NCBI GenBank assembly: GCA_963782475.1
Contig: CAWAJW010000014.1
Span: forward strand, 135,316-199,315
Reading direction: 5' to 3'
Length of the DNA stretch: 64,000 nt
Origin: CAVQBP01 sp963782475
GTDB taxonomy: Bacteria; Bacteroidota; Ignavibacteria; Ignavibacteriales; Ignavibacteriaceae
In this document: positions 30,579-39,753 of the stretch, one piece after another
How positions within the stretch are numbered: the stretch's first letter is position 1
Layout: every line of letters begins with the position of its first letter
Translations under genes and position numbers: made by a program
Notes under the pieces: generated by a model
Told to the model about the DNA's origin: nothing
Seen by the model: only the letters and a program-made list of their open reading frames with translations
The model's database searches: none

Positions 30579-33014
30579 ATGCTTAGATATTTTATAGTAC
30601 TTATCTTATTATCGATGCTGTTTCCTTTCTGTAAATTATCAGCCCAGCTTGATAATATGACTCAGGAGGAGATGAAGAAAAAGGCTGAAGAAATGGGCTT
30701 TTCTCTTGAAGATTACGAAAAGCTTCAGCAGCAATTGCAGAACTCACAATTTCAGCAGAAACAGACAGTACCGGGTCAGCGAACTGAAACCAATCAAAAA
30801 GAAAAATCAGAAAAACCTAAGATTGTTCCGCCTGTAAACAAACCGTTGGAATCATATTTTATCCCTGCTTTTAAAGGCAGGGTACATGCGGATAGTCTGC
30901 CGGCTTTCGGTTATAATATCTTTGCAACATCCCCGACAGGATTTGAAAGTTCACTTAATGTTCCTGTTCCTGCCGATTATGTTGTAGGTCCCGGTGATGA
31001 GATAGTAATTACACTATGGGGAGAAACGCAGCTTGAACGGACGCTTACTGTTAATAAAGAAGGAAATATTTACATACCTGATGTCGGTCTTATAAATGTT
31101 AACGGGCTCAGTTTGCGCAGTTTAAAGCAGAAGCTTTATAATATACTTTCCAAAACTTATTCATCGCTTAATCCTTCACAGGACGGCGAAGCTAAAACAA
31201 ACCTGGATGTTTCTACCGGTACCTTAAGAACTGTAAAAGTATATGTTTTAGGAGAAGTAAATAAGCCCGGTGGATATACATTACCTTCACTCTCAACATC
31301 TTTTACCGCACTTTATTATTCCGGCGGACCAACTTTGAACGGATCTCTAAGGAAGATCAAAATAATTCGTAATGGGGAAACAATCTCGGTAGTAGATCTT
31401 TACAATTACCTGGCTAAAGGAGATAAATCTAAAGATGTAAACCTTGAAGATGGAGATATTATATTCATACCGCCCGTCGGCGAAAGAGTCGCATTAGCAG
31501 GGGAAGTATTCCGCCCGGCAATTTATGAATTAAAAGAGGATGACCGTCTGAAAGATCTTTTAACCTATGCAGGAGGGTTAAATTTTAATGCCTATTTTGA
31601 AAGGGTTCACATTGAAAGGATTATCCCTTTTGATCAAAGGAAAGAATTTGTTAATAATGTAATGGATATTGATCTAAATTTCAATTCCGTTGAAGATTTA
31701 AGGAACAGCAATTATAACCTGGTTAACGGGGATGTAGTTAATATTTTAAAAATTAATAACAAGCTTGAAAATAGAGTGACTATCCGGGGGAAAATCAGGA
31801 AACCCGGTATTTACGAATTGACCTCCGGTTTAATGACGGTCCGCGATTTAATCTATAAGGCAGATAGTTTATCCCCCGATGCTTTTAAAGAGAAAGCGAT
31901 TCTTACAAGAACCCTTCCGAACGAAAAGCAGGAAATAATTAATTTTAATTTGAATAAAGCTTTGGAGGGTAATCCTGCAGATAATCTTATATTAAAAAAC
32001 AGGGATGAAATAGAAATTTATAGTATAGAGAGATTTTTTCCTTCAAGGACAGTTGAAATTGCGGGTGCAGTAAAAAACCCGGGAATATTTAAGCGGTATC
32101 AAAATATGACCTTAACAGATCTTATTATTTTAGCCGGGGGTTTAAGTGATTCCGCTACTACTAAAGATATCGAAGTAACCAGGATGGATACTACCAACCC
32201 CGTTATTTATGCAAATAAATTCCTTATATCTCTTCCTGAAAATTACTGGGATAACAGTGCAGGCAAGAATTTTTTTCTGAAAGATTATGACCGGGTATTA
32301 ATAAGGCGAAACCCTACAAAAACTTTCAACCAGACTGTATCTATTTCAGGTGAAGTACAGTTTCCGGGGACATATACACTTTTATTTGAAGGTGAAAGGA
32401 TTTATGATCTGATTCAAAGAGCAGGTAAATTTAAATCTACCGCATACACTGCCGGTATGTTTGTTTACAGGAAGAATCCTCTTTTCGCCGGCACGCAAAA
32501 ATATATTATACCGGATACATTAAAAAGTAAGATAAGGGATGTGCCTATTTATGACAGGGATATTTTTAACCGTGAATATTCAAACAGGATACCCATTTTA
32601 TGGAATGACATTCTTGAAGATACAAATTCGATATATAACATTCCGCTGGAACCGGGGGATTCCCTTGTCGTACCTAAAAACCCGAATGTTATTTATGTAG
32701 TCGGCGAGGTAGGAATCCCATCATCTGTCCCCTATATGAAAGGGGGAAGCTTGAAATATTATATAGATCAGGCCGGCGGTTATACTGAAAATTCAGGCAT
32801 AGGTTATGAAATAGTTATACTGCCGAATGGGAAAAAATGGAACCCTTCTTCATGGTTTTTTATACCTAATCCTGAGATCCTTTCCGGTTCGACTGTAATT
32901 GTACCTACTTTAATAGAATCCGAATCGAAGTTCTGGCCTATTGTAAGGGATATGGCTGCGGTTGTAACCTCAACAGCGGTATTGATATTAACGGTGAATA
33001 ATCTGACGAAATAG
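30579..33014 (+). CDS. Multi-SLBB polysaccharide export protein (Wza-like)
   Basis: 811 residues. Signal peptide MLRYFIVLILLSMLFPFCKLSAQ, a short Q/E-rich coiled segment (residues ~24-70), the Poly_export domain YVVGPGDEIVITLWGETQLE at ~135, then about six SLBB units recognised by the phrase V-xxGEV-xxPGxY (VLGEVNKPGGY, LAGEVFRPAIY, IRGKIRKPGIY, IAGAVKNPGIF, ISGEVQFPGTY, VVGEVGIPSSV). One hydrophobic segment ends the protein (AAVVTSTAVLILTV). It forms the outer-membrane or periplasmic channel for polysaccharide export. It was probably co-transcribed with wzz before the RAYT unit came between them. Confidence 0.9.
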   Translation: MLRYFIVLILLSMLFPFCKLSAQLDNMTQEEMKKKAEEMGFSLEDYEKLQQQLQNSQFQQKQTVPGQRTETNQKEKSEKPKIVPPVNKPLESYFIPAFKGRVHADSLPAFGYNIFATSPTGFESSLNVPVPADYVVGPGDEIVITLWGETQLERTLTVNKEGNIYIPDVGLINVNGLSLRSLKQKLYNILSKTYSSLNPSQDGEAKTNLDVSTGTLRTVKVYVLGEVNKPGGYTLPSLSTSFTALYYSGGPTLNGSLRKIKIIRNGETISVVDLYNYLAKGDKSKDVNLEDGDIIFIPPVGERVALAGEVFRPAIYELKEDDRLKDLLTYAGGLNFNAYFERVHIERIIPFDQRKEFVNNVMDIDLNFNSVEDLRNSNYNLVNGDVVNILKINNKLENRVTIRGKIRKPGIYELTSGLMTVRDLIYKADSLSPDAFKEKAILTRTLPNEKQEIINFNLNKALEGNPADNLILKNRDEIEIYSIERFFPSRTVEIAGAVKNPGIFKRYQNMTLTDLIILAGGLSDSATTKDIEVTRMDTTNPVIYANKFLISLPENYWDNSAGKNFFLKDYDRVLIRRNPTKTFNQTVSISGEVQFPGTYTLLFEGERIYDLIQRAGKFKSTAYTAGMFVYRKNPLFAGTQKYIIPDTLKSKIRDVPIYDRDIFNREYSNRIPILWNDILEDTNSIYNIPLEPGDSLVVPKNPNVIYVVGEVGIPSSVPYMKGGSLKYYIDQAGGYTENSGIGYEIVILPNGKKWNPSSWFFIPNPEILSGSTVIVPTLIESESKFWPIVRDMAAVVTSTAVLILTVNNLTK

Positions 33015-33061
33015 CGCACGAAAGTGCCAGCTTGGTGCCACCACGTAAGGTGCTAGCTTGT

Positions 33062-33096
33062 AAGGTGCCAGTCACCTTTAAGGTGACTGGCACCTT
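33062..33096. repeat. 35-bp REP-like palindrome, left of the RAYT gene
   Basis: Near-perfect palindrome with arms AAGGTGCCAGTCACCTT and AAGGTGACTGGCACCTT around one T. Decayed GGTGCCA/GGTGCTAGCTTG fragments lie just before it (33024-33061). A sister palindrome follows the transposase gene at 33725-33757. Confidence 0.85.
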
Positions 33097-33134
33097 ACGG
33101 AGTGAACAACAATTAAAAATTTATTTAAACATAT

Positions 33135-33707
33135 ATGCCTTCTAGAAACGCAACATTTGAAATAGGAAGCACATTTCATATATACAATAGAGGGTGCAAT
33201 AAAGGGAAAATTTTTTTTGAAGAAGATAATTATATTTTTTTGCTTAACAAGATTAAAAAGTATTCTATAGAATTTAATATAAGTGTACTAGCATACTGCA
33301 TGATGCCAAATCATTATCATCTGGTTTTAAGACAGAATTCTGAAGAACAAATTTGTAAGTGTGTTCAATTCATTTTCAACGGCTATGTAAAAGCTATAAA
33401 TAAAAAGTATAAAAGGAGCGGGACTCTCTTCGAAGGAAAATTTAAATCAGTTGAAATTTATGATGATAAGTCAATTTTATTTGTTTGCCGATATGTTCAC
33501 AGAAATCCAATAGATAATAAATTGGTAACAAAAATAGAAGACTGGAAATATTCTAATTATCTGGAATGGATAGGTAAAAGAGACAGCAAATTGTTTGATG
33601 AGAATTTTATTAAGAAATATTTCCCTGAGCCGGAATTATATTCAAAATTTGTTCTCGATTATTTCTCCGACAAACAAGCTGCTGATGAAATGCGAAAGTA
33701 TAAATAA
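33135..33707 (+). CDS. REP-associated tyrosine transposase (RAYT, HUH/Y1 family)
   Basis: 190 residues. Contains HIYNRGCNKGKIFFEEDNY (start of the fold), MMPNHYHLVLRQ with the HUH histidines HxH, SGTLFEGKFKS, and YVHRNPIDNKLV, the standard RAYT series. The catalytic tyrosine is probably in the FVCRYVHRNP helix. RAYTs are single-copy, domesticated relatives of IS200/IS605 TnpA that act on flanking REP hairpins as single strands. Both flanks here carry matching palindromes, 33062-33096 and 33725-33757. The unit sits between the wza-like and wzz genes. Confidence 0.9.
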   Translation: MPSRNATFEIGSTFHIYNRGCNKGKIFFEEDNYIFLLNKIKKYSIEFNISVLAYCMMPNHYHLVLRQNSEEQICKCVQFIFNGYVKAINKKYKRSGTLFEGKFKSVEIYDDKSILFVCRYVHRNPIDNKLVTKIEDWKYSNYLEWIGKRDSKLFDENFIKKYFPEPELYSKFVLDYFSDKQAADEMRKYK

Positions 33708-33724
33708 TTTTTAAGATCACATAA

Positions 33725-33757
33725 AGGTGCCAGTCACTTTGAAAGTGACTGGCACCT
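33725..33757. repeat. 33-bp REP-like palindrome, right of the RAYT gene
   Basis: Arms AGGTGCCAGTCACTTT and AAAGTGACTGGCACCT around a central G; perfect apart from the centre. Shares GGTGCCAGTCAC/GTGACTGGCACC with the palindrome at 33062-33096 and lies 14 bp before the wzz start. Confidence 0.85.
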
Positions 33758-33770
33758 GGATTAATTAACA

Positions 33771-34802
33771 ATGCCGGAACAATCAAATACACCTAAAAAA
33801 CCAAAGCTCTCTGCCGAAGAAGAGTTCCGCAAAACCGTAGATGCCGCAAGACCGCATTTCAAAAGATTATATGAAAATCGAAAGAAATTTATCTGGATAA
33901 ATCTTTCGGCAGCAGTTCTTACACTGGTTATTTTGTTCTTTGTCGTTTCCCCCTATTATGAAAGCGATGTAACTATCCTGCCGGAGTATGGAAATAAGAA
34001 TAACAGCCTGGGACAAATAGGCGACCTCGCTGCTCTGGCTGGTGTAAAAGTCGGCGAAGGTGCGCCTACTGAAATATACCAGGTGCTTGTAACCAGTGAA
34101 TCTGTTTTAGAACCTGTTATCTATAAAAAATATTCAACCGGAGAATATAAAGATTCCGTTAATTTAATCCAGTACTTTGAAATTAACCCTGATAAAAGTC
34201 TAACTCCCCGGCTGCAGAAAAGAAAAATGTTTTTAAAAGCATATAAAAAATTATGCGAAGGAAACATTACAACTGATCTTGACCGGATAACCAAGGTTCT
34301 GGATGTAAAAGTAACAATGCCCGAATCCGATCTTTCTGCTTTAGTTGCCGACAATATAGTTGAATCTTTAGATGATTATATAAGGACGAAAAGAAAATCC
34401 TATGCATCCGAACAAAGATTTTATATTGAAAAAAGACTGCTGCAGGTTAAAGATTCCCTATCCTCTGCAGAAAATAAGCTTAAGAATTTCAGGGAAGAAA
34501 ACAGGCTGGTAGCATCACCGGCCCTGCTGCTCGAGCAGGCGCGGCTGCTGCGAAATGTTGATATTATGCAGGCTGTTTATATTGAGCTGAACAAACAGCT
34601 GGAAATTGCAAAAATAGATGAAATAAAAGAGACTCCCGTATTGAATGTTAAAGAGCTTGCAAAAGATCCTATTATAAAAGCCGGACCCAAAAGGGGAATT
34701 ATTTTTGTGATTATAATGTTTACTTCCATCCTATTAAGCGGATTGTTTTTTATGTTCCGTGATGAATTAAGAAAGTACTACGGGATTGTAAGGGGAAAAT
34801 AG
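33771..34802 (+). CDS. Wzz/GNVR-type polysaccharide chain-length or co-polymerase protein
   Basis: 343 residues with two membrane helices: residues ~42-62 (FIWINLSAAVLTLVILFFVV) and ~307-327 (RGIIFVIIMFTSILLSGLFF). Between them is a periplasmic domain rich in helices and coiled coil (KRLLQVKDSLSSAENKLKNF, LLLEQARLLRNVDIMQAVYI) typical of Wzz. It ends just after the second helix, so there is no cytoplasmic tyrosine-kinase domain. It controls polymer length together with the SLBB exporter upstream and the Wzy-like protein at 51269. Confidence 0.85.
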   Translation: MPEQSNTPKKPKLSAEEEFRKTVDAARPHFKRLYENRKKFIWINLSAAVLTLVILFFVVSPYYESDVTILPEYGNKNNSLGQIGDLAALAGVKVGEGAPTEIYQVLVTSESVLEPVIYKKYSTGEYKDSVNLIQYFEINPDKSLTPRLQKRKMFLKAYKKLCEGNITTDLDRITKVLDVKVTMPESDLSALVADNIVESLDDYIRTKRKSYASEQRFYIEKRLLQVKDSLSSAENKLKNFREENRLVASPALLLEQARLLRNVDIMQAVYIELNKQLEIAKIDEIKETPVLNVKELAKDPIIKAGPKRGIIFVIIMFTSILLSGLFFMFRDELRKYYGIVRGK

Positions 34803-34945
34803 AGATATTGACATGCCAATTTGAACCTATCGAATACCAAAAACGATTAAATGTTATTATAGATAAACAAAAACTTGAGAAACATCTTCCGGAAATAATT
34901 TGAGTTTTATAATTGACCTTTTATTAAGATAATATTTTATAAAGA

Positions 34946-36630
34946 TAAAACATCGTAGATGTTTAATTATTGTAGAATAAATAAAAGATTCAAAGGTCTT
35001 CGTATAATATCTCCAAGATCTTCTATTAAAATTAAATTCCGATAAATTAATCTTTGTTTTATAAATCCTCTACGAGGATTTAATTTATTATTTGGGTATT
35101 CTCCACAATAATAGAACCTCTCCGAGGTTCATACATAAATGTGAGTCTTTTTATTTATAAGCATGAATAAATTATAATCATAAACATCGTAGATGTTTAA
35201 TTATTGTAGAATAAAATAGAAGATAACAATGGATGATCTTCGTAGAAGATCTATAAGGAATATTTTTATGTTTGCACATTATTTAACATTTAGAGATTGC
35301 TGGAAAAACAATCATCCTCTGTTTCCTCTGCGTTTTCTCTGTTTCCTCCGTTGTAATACAGGGGAGTGTTTAGGATCCCCAGCAGATGTTTTATTATTGC
35401 ACAATAAAATAAAATATTCAAGTGGAGATATTCGTATAATATCTCCAAAATCTTCTATTAAAATTATTTCCGATAAATTAATCTTTTTTATAAATCCTCT
35501 ACGAGGATTTAATTTATTATTTGGGTATTGTCTACAATAATAGAACCTCTCCGAGGTTCATGAAACAGATTGAGTTTATAATAAGCATTTAATTGAGACA
35601 AGTTTTTTATAATGAAAACATCGTAGATATTTAATTATTGTAGAATAAATAAAAAGATAACAATGAATGATCTTCGTAGAAGATCTATAAGGAATATTTT
35701 TATGTTTGCACATCATTTAATATTTAGAGATTGCCGGAAAAATAATCATCCTCTGTTTCCTCTGCGGTAATATAGGGGAGAGTTTAGGAACCGCTACAGA
35801 TGTTTTATTATTGTACAATAAAATAAAATATTCAAGGGAAGATATTCGTATAATATCTCCAAAATCTTCTATTAAAATTATTTCCGATAAATTAATCTTT
35901 TTTATAAATCCTCTACGAGGATTTAATTTAATTATTTGGGTATTCTCTACAATAATAGAACCTCTCCGAGGTTCATGAAACAGATTGAGTTTATAATAAG
36001 CATTTAATTGAGACAAGTTTTTTATAATGAAAACATCGTAGATGCTTAATTATTGTAGAATAAAATAGAAGATAACAATGGATGATCTTCGTAGAAGATC
36101 TATAAGGAATATTTTTATGTTTGCACATTATTTAACATTTAGAGATTGCCGGAAAAACAATCATCCTCTGTTTCCTCTGCGTTTTCTCTGTTTCCTCCGT
36201 TGTAATACAGGGCAGTGTTTAGGACCCGCTGCAGATGTTTTATTATTGCACAATAAAATAACATATTCAAGGGAAGATATTCGTATAATATCTCCAAAAT
36301 CTTCTATTAAAATTATTTCCGATAAATTAATCTTTTTTATAAATCCTCTACGAGGATTTAATTTAATTATTTGGGTATTCTCTACAATAATGAAACAGAT
36401 TGAATTTATAATAGGCATTTTATTGAGACAAATTTTTTATAATGATAAACATCGTAGATGCTTAATTATTGTAGAATAAAATACAAGATAACAAAGGATG
36501 ATCTTCGTAGAAGATCTATAAGGAATATTTTTATATGCACATCATTTAATATTAGAGATTACCGGAAAAACAATCATCCTCTGTTTCCTCTGTGGTAATA
36601 CAAGGGAGTGTTTAGGAAACAATAAAACCG
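34946..36630 (+). repeat. Hairpin super-repeat array 1 (GNA-loop palindromes)
   Basis: Four and a half tandem units starting with AACATCGTAGATGTT at 34949, 35183, 35617, 36032 and 36448 (periods 234, 434, 415, 416). Each unit holds, in order, hairpin A (AACATC-GTA-GATGTT), B (GATCTTC-GTA-GAAGATC, e.g. 35235-35251), a weaker GATATTCGTATAATATC, D (AATCCTC-TAC-GAGGATT, e.g. 35064-35080) and E (GAACCTC-TCC-GAGGTTC, e.g. 35114-35130), joined by conserved AT-rich spacers. Long units carry an extra module with CCTCTGTTTCCTCTGCG. No gene is supported here; short frames full of RRG residues are translations of the palindromes. Confidence 0.9.
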
Positions 36631-36646
36631 AGCCTATTATTTACCT

Positions 36647-38053
36647 TTAGTAAGCATTGGGATCCCCTTTCAATATTCTTACAATTGTAAGAAATATAAT
36701 CTCTATATCAAGCCAGAAAGACCAGTTTTCAATATACCACAAGTCGTGGTCGATTCTTTCCTCCATTGTTGAACAGCCGTGTTCTGTATCTCCCCTGAAA
36801 CCGTTCACCTGTGCCCAGCCTGTAATTCCCGGCTTTACCAGGTGCCTGAACATATACAGCTCAACCTTATCCCGTGACTCGATGTTTAATGGTGTGGGAT
36901 GGGGCCTCGGACCTACAATTGTCATCTCGCCTTTAAGTACATTCCAAAATTGGGGAAGCTCATCAAGCGAAGCCTTCCTGAGCATTTTCCCGAATGCAGT
37001 TATACGCGGGTCGTCTCTTACTGTTTGAAGATATTTGCCGTTTGTGTCCGTATCCCTATTCGGGTATATCATAGTGCGGAATTTATGTGCGGTAAATTTT
37101 TTATTATCTTTCCCCCATCTTTCCTGCTTAAAAAATACCGGCCCCCGGGAATTAAGCTTTATAAAAACGGCAATTACAGGGAATAACCACCACGATATTA
37201 TAATTAAAAATCCAACACTTACCAGTATATCAAAACTTCGTTTTAATGCTATCCATTGAAATTCATTCAGCTTTTCTTCCCTGAATGATATTACCGGGAA
37301 TCTTTCGATTAATGAAAGATTCTTCTTTTGGGTAAAATACCTTAAATAATCGGGTAATATCCGTATGCGCTTTGCATAAAGTTCACAGGTCTTAATTACT
37401 TCTTTAATCTTTTTTTCTGCGGAACCGGGGAGAGCAATAATTACACTATCAACTGGTTTATCGGTTAAAATAGATTTCAAATCCTCAAGTTTTCCAAGGT
37501 ATTCACCATTCAGGTATGCTTTTTTTTCATCATCCAGGAAGCCGATAACATTGTATCCCATATGCAGGTTGCTTTTTATTGCTTCATAATAATTCATACC
37601 GGTTTCCCCGGCACCTACAATTAAAACATTCCTTAAATTTCTTCCTTTTTTTCTCAGGTGAATCAATATTTGCCTTACGAGAAATTTTTGAGAAGAGAGT
37701 AAAAGAAAAAGGAAAGCGGAATAGATCAAAATAAATGATCTGGAAAAGATAAATTTACCTGAAACAAAGAGAATTAAAATTGCAGCTATTAATTGGATGA
37801 AAATATTCTTTATTAAAATTGCCAGTTCTGAACTGTAAGTCTGCGAATGGATATCTTTATATAAACCGGTAGAACGGGAAGAAAAATACCATATAATTAT
37901 TAGCGCTGCTAAAAGAATCCAGCTGCTCTTCTTAAACTCAAACGGGGAAGATAATAAACCTGTAACCGAACTTACATAATAAAAGCTTGATATGATCAGC
38001 ACCATATCTGACAATACTCTTAACCCAAATAATATCTTCCGGTTTGAAATCAT
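36647..38053 (-). CDS. Polyprenyl glycosylphosphotransferase (WcaJ/EpsE type), initiating sugar transferase
   Basis: About 468 residues; the ATG at 38053 is preferred over the GTG two codons upstream. Four N-terminal helices, a Rossmann-like segment VLIVGAGETGMNYYEAIKSN (~145), a fifth helix (FDILVSVGFLIIISWWLFPV) and the catalytic bacterial sugar transferase domain with KFRTM, DDPRITAFGKMLRKASLDEL and GEMTIVGPRPHP. It moves a hexose-1-phosphate onto undecaprenyl phosphate and so starts the repeat unit. It is the most downstream gene of the minus-strand locus, directly next to hairpin array 1. Confidence 0.92.
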   Translation of the reverse strand: MISNRKILFGLRVLSDMVLIISSFYYVSSVTGLLSSPFEFKKSSWILLAALIIIWYFSSRSTGLYKDIHSQTYSSELAILIKNIFIQLIAAILILFVSGKFIFSRSFILIYSAFLFLLLSSQKFLVRQILIHLRKKGRNLRNVLIVGAGETGMNYYEAIKSNLHMGYNVIGFLDDEKKAYLNGEYLGKLEDLKSILTDKPVDSVIIALPGSAEKKIKEVIKTCELYAKRIRILPDYLRYFTQKKNLSLIERFPVISFREEKLNEFQWIALKRSFDILVSVGFLIIISWWLFPVIAVFIKLNSRGPVFFKQERWGKDNKKFTAHKFRTMIYPNRDTDTNGKYLQTVRDDPRITAFGKMLRKASLDELPQFWNVLKGEMTIVGPRPHPTPLNIESRDKVELYMFRHLVKPGITGWAQVNGFRGDTEHGCSTMEERIDHDLWYIENWSFWLDIEIIFLTIVRILKGDPNAY

Positions 38054-38239
38054 AATCACTAAAAATTATATAATACAAGATCTTAAATACGTCACTATAT
38101 TTATGAATACATCTACAAGCTGTAAATCCCTTAACCCATTTCTTCCTTTTACATCTTTTTATTCTCTCCTCTTCATTTTTCTGAAAATGAAAAGGAATCT
38201 GAATCCATCTGCCATAAGCCGGCGGCTTGAAACAAAATA

Positions 38240-38998
38240 TTAATTAAATTTCTTTAAACCAAGTAGTTCAAGAGTCACAAACCAGATAAATTGTGAGTTG
38301 CTGATCAAATACCTTTTCCAGAGTCTTGCAGGTTCCTGCTTGAGTCTGTAAGCCCATTCAAGTGAATAATCCTTCATCCATTTAGGCGCATTTTTTATAT
38401 TTCCCGCAGAATAATCAAATCCGGCGCCTATTCCTATCATTAGACCCCTTTTTAAAGCCATATAATTAGAATAAATCCATTTTTCCTGCTTTGGTGCACC
38501 AAGTGAAACCCAGATAATATCAGGTAAAAGATTATTAATTTCTTCTAAAAATCGTTCGTTTTCTTCAGGAAGAAATTCCCTGTAAGGAGGAGCGATTGAA
38601 CCTGTTATTATTATTCCCGGAAATTTTTTCTCAATATTTTTTATTAAGCTGTCAAGGGTAGCTTGTTTACTTCCAAAGAAAAAATGTTTTAGATCCTCCT
38701 TTACTCCCCATTCTAATGTCTTCTCAAAAAAAGCAGGACCGAATATTCTCTCAACTCTTTTAATACCTTTCCGTTTACCGATAACCGACAGGGGCTTACC
38801 ATCAGGTAAAGCCAGGAATGAGCTATTCACTATTTCCCTGAATTTTTTGTCCTTTAATCCTTCGGTTACAGTATGAACATTGTTAACTGTTATATAGGCA
38901 GGTTCGCTTTTAGTCTTAAGATAATTTAACATCAGCTCATAAGTTTCCCGGTAAGAATTTAAATCGTCTATATTTGAACCAAGTATTGCAAATTTCAT
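38240..38998 (-). CDS. WecG/TagA/CpsF family glycosyltransferase
   Basis: Start placed at the ATG at 38998 (MKFAILGSNIDDLN); the longer frame to 39022 adds eight residues without a good start. About 252 residues. Typical motifs: YITVNNVHTVTEGLKDKKFR, LALPDGKPLSVIGKRKGI, VSLGAPKQEKWIYSN, GIGAGFDYSAGNIKNAPKWM and EWAYRLKQEPARLWKRY. The family adds N-acetylmannosaminuronate, ManNAc or related sugars as an early step after the initiating transferase, which is the next gene. Confidence 0.9.
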   Translation of the reverse strand: MKFAILGSNIDDLNSYRETYELMLNYLKTKSEPAYITVNNVHTVTEGLKDKKFREIVNSSFLALPDGKPLSVIGKRKGIKRVERIFGPAFFEKTLEWGVKEDLKHFFFGSKQATLDSLIKNIEKKFPGIIITGSIAPPYREFLPEENERFLEEINNLLPDIIWVSLGAPKQEKWIYSNYMALKRGLMIGIGAGFDYSAGNIKNAPKWMKDYSLEWAYRLKQEPARLWKRYLISNSQFIWFVTLELLGLKKFN

Positions 38999-39099
38999 AA
39001 ATAGATAAATTCCTTGTGGCATCTGTATTTAAATTAGTATTCTATATTATCTAACGCAATTGCGGGGGAGAGAGAATTATAGGCAAATATATTTTCATA

Positions 39100-39210
39100 C
39101 GTAACTTTTTGTTGAACCCCTGTCGGGGTTCAATGCCCCCTTGTCGCTTAAGTTCAAATGGATTTCATCCATTGTTATTTACGTTCATCCCCTTCGGGGA
39201 TGGCCGATAG
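39100..39210. repeat. Cluster of three hairpins with GNA/GNNA-type loops
   Basis: 39112-39133: arms TTGAACCCC and GGGGTTCAA with a TGTC loop (GACA on minus). 39157-39173: AATGGAT-TTC-ATCCATT (GAA on minus). 39186-39202: CATCCCC-TTC-GGGGATG (GAA on minus). The stems differ from those of array 1, but two of the three follow the same triloop rule. They lie between the WecG-like gene and the ISL3-like copy 2. Confidence 0.75.
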
Positions 39211-39384
39211 ATTATCTTATTATATAAAGAAAAATAACTAACAGCATCACTCCTGCAAATCCTGCTTACAGCCGGGACAGGCAGATTTTTCATTATGCGT
39301 TGTCAGTTTATTTTCAGTTATTTCTTTCAATATAATTTTTTAACAAATTTCTTTTTAGGTGCTAATTCGCAGCCATATGGGGGT

Positions 39385-39460
39385 TGTCTAAAAAGTAATT
39401 ACTTTCCAAAAAATAGAACACAGATGACGCTGATTTAAACGGATTTACACTGATTTTTAA
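39385..39460 (+). repeat. Dispersed repeat with ACACAGATGACGCTG motif, copy 1
   Basis: The run from GTCTAAAAAGTAATTA through ACACAGATGACGCTGATTT to CACTGATTTTTAA reappears, reverse-complemented and slightly diverged, at 59734-59815 (ATCAGTGTAAATCAGTTT and CATCTGTGTTCTATTT). The two copies are in opposite orientation on either side of the glycosyltransferase cluster. No coding potential. Confidence 0.7.
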
Positions 39461-39753
39461 ATTGAATATTACTTTTTAGTCAGCCCCTTAATGATATTCA
39501 CACGCAATCTAACGTTAAGAAAAGTAGAAGGGAATAAGTTGTTTTAAATTGCCTCTGCAGACCTTCCAGGAAATGAAAGTATATCTTAACTTAAGCTCCG
39601 AAAGTTAAGTTGATGATTGACTGTCAACTTGACAATTTCCTGACGTGAAACATAGTGGTTCAGGCCGATTTTTACAGTTGATTTATAACGGAGTTGTAAC
39701 GGAGATGAAGCGTGTGTGAAACATAGGTAAATAGCTTAAGATTCCCGGTGCGT

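Noticed and set aside
35229..36479. Several open frames of 85-133 codons in array 1 (and one at 58497-58718) with RRR/PRRG-rich products
   Set aside because: They are direct translations of the palindromic repeats, occur on both strands and have no ribosome-binding site or family resemblance.
34946..36630. CRISPR array
   Set aside because: Units are 234-434 bp with conserved spacers and several different palindromes; no cas genes are present.
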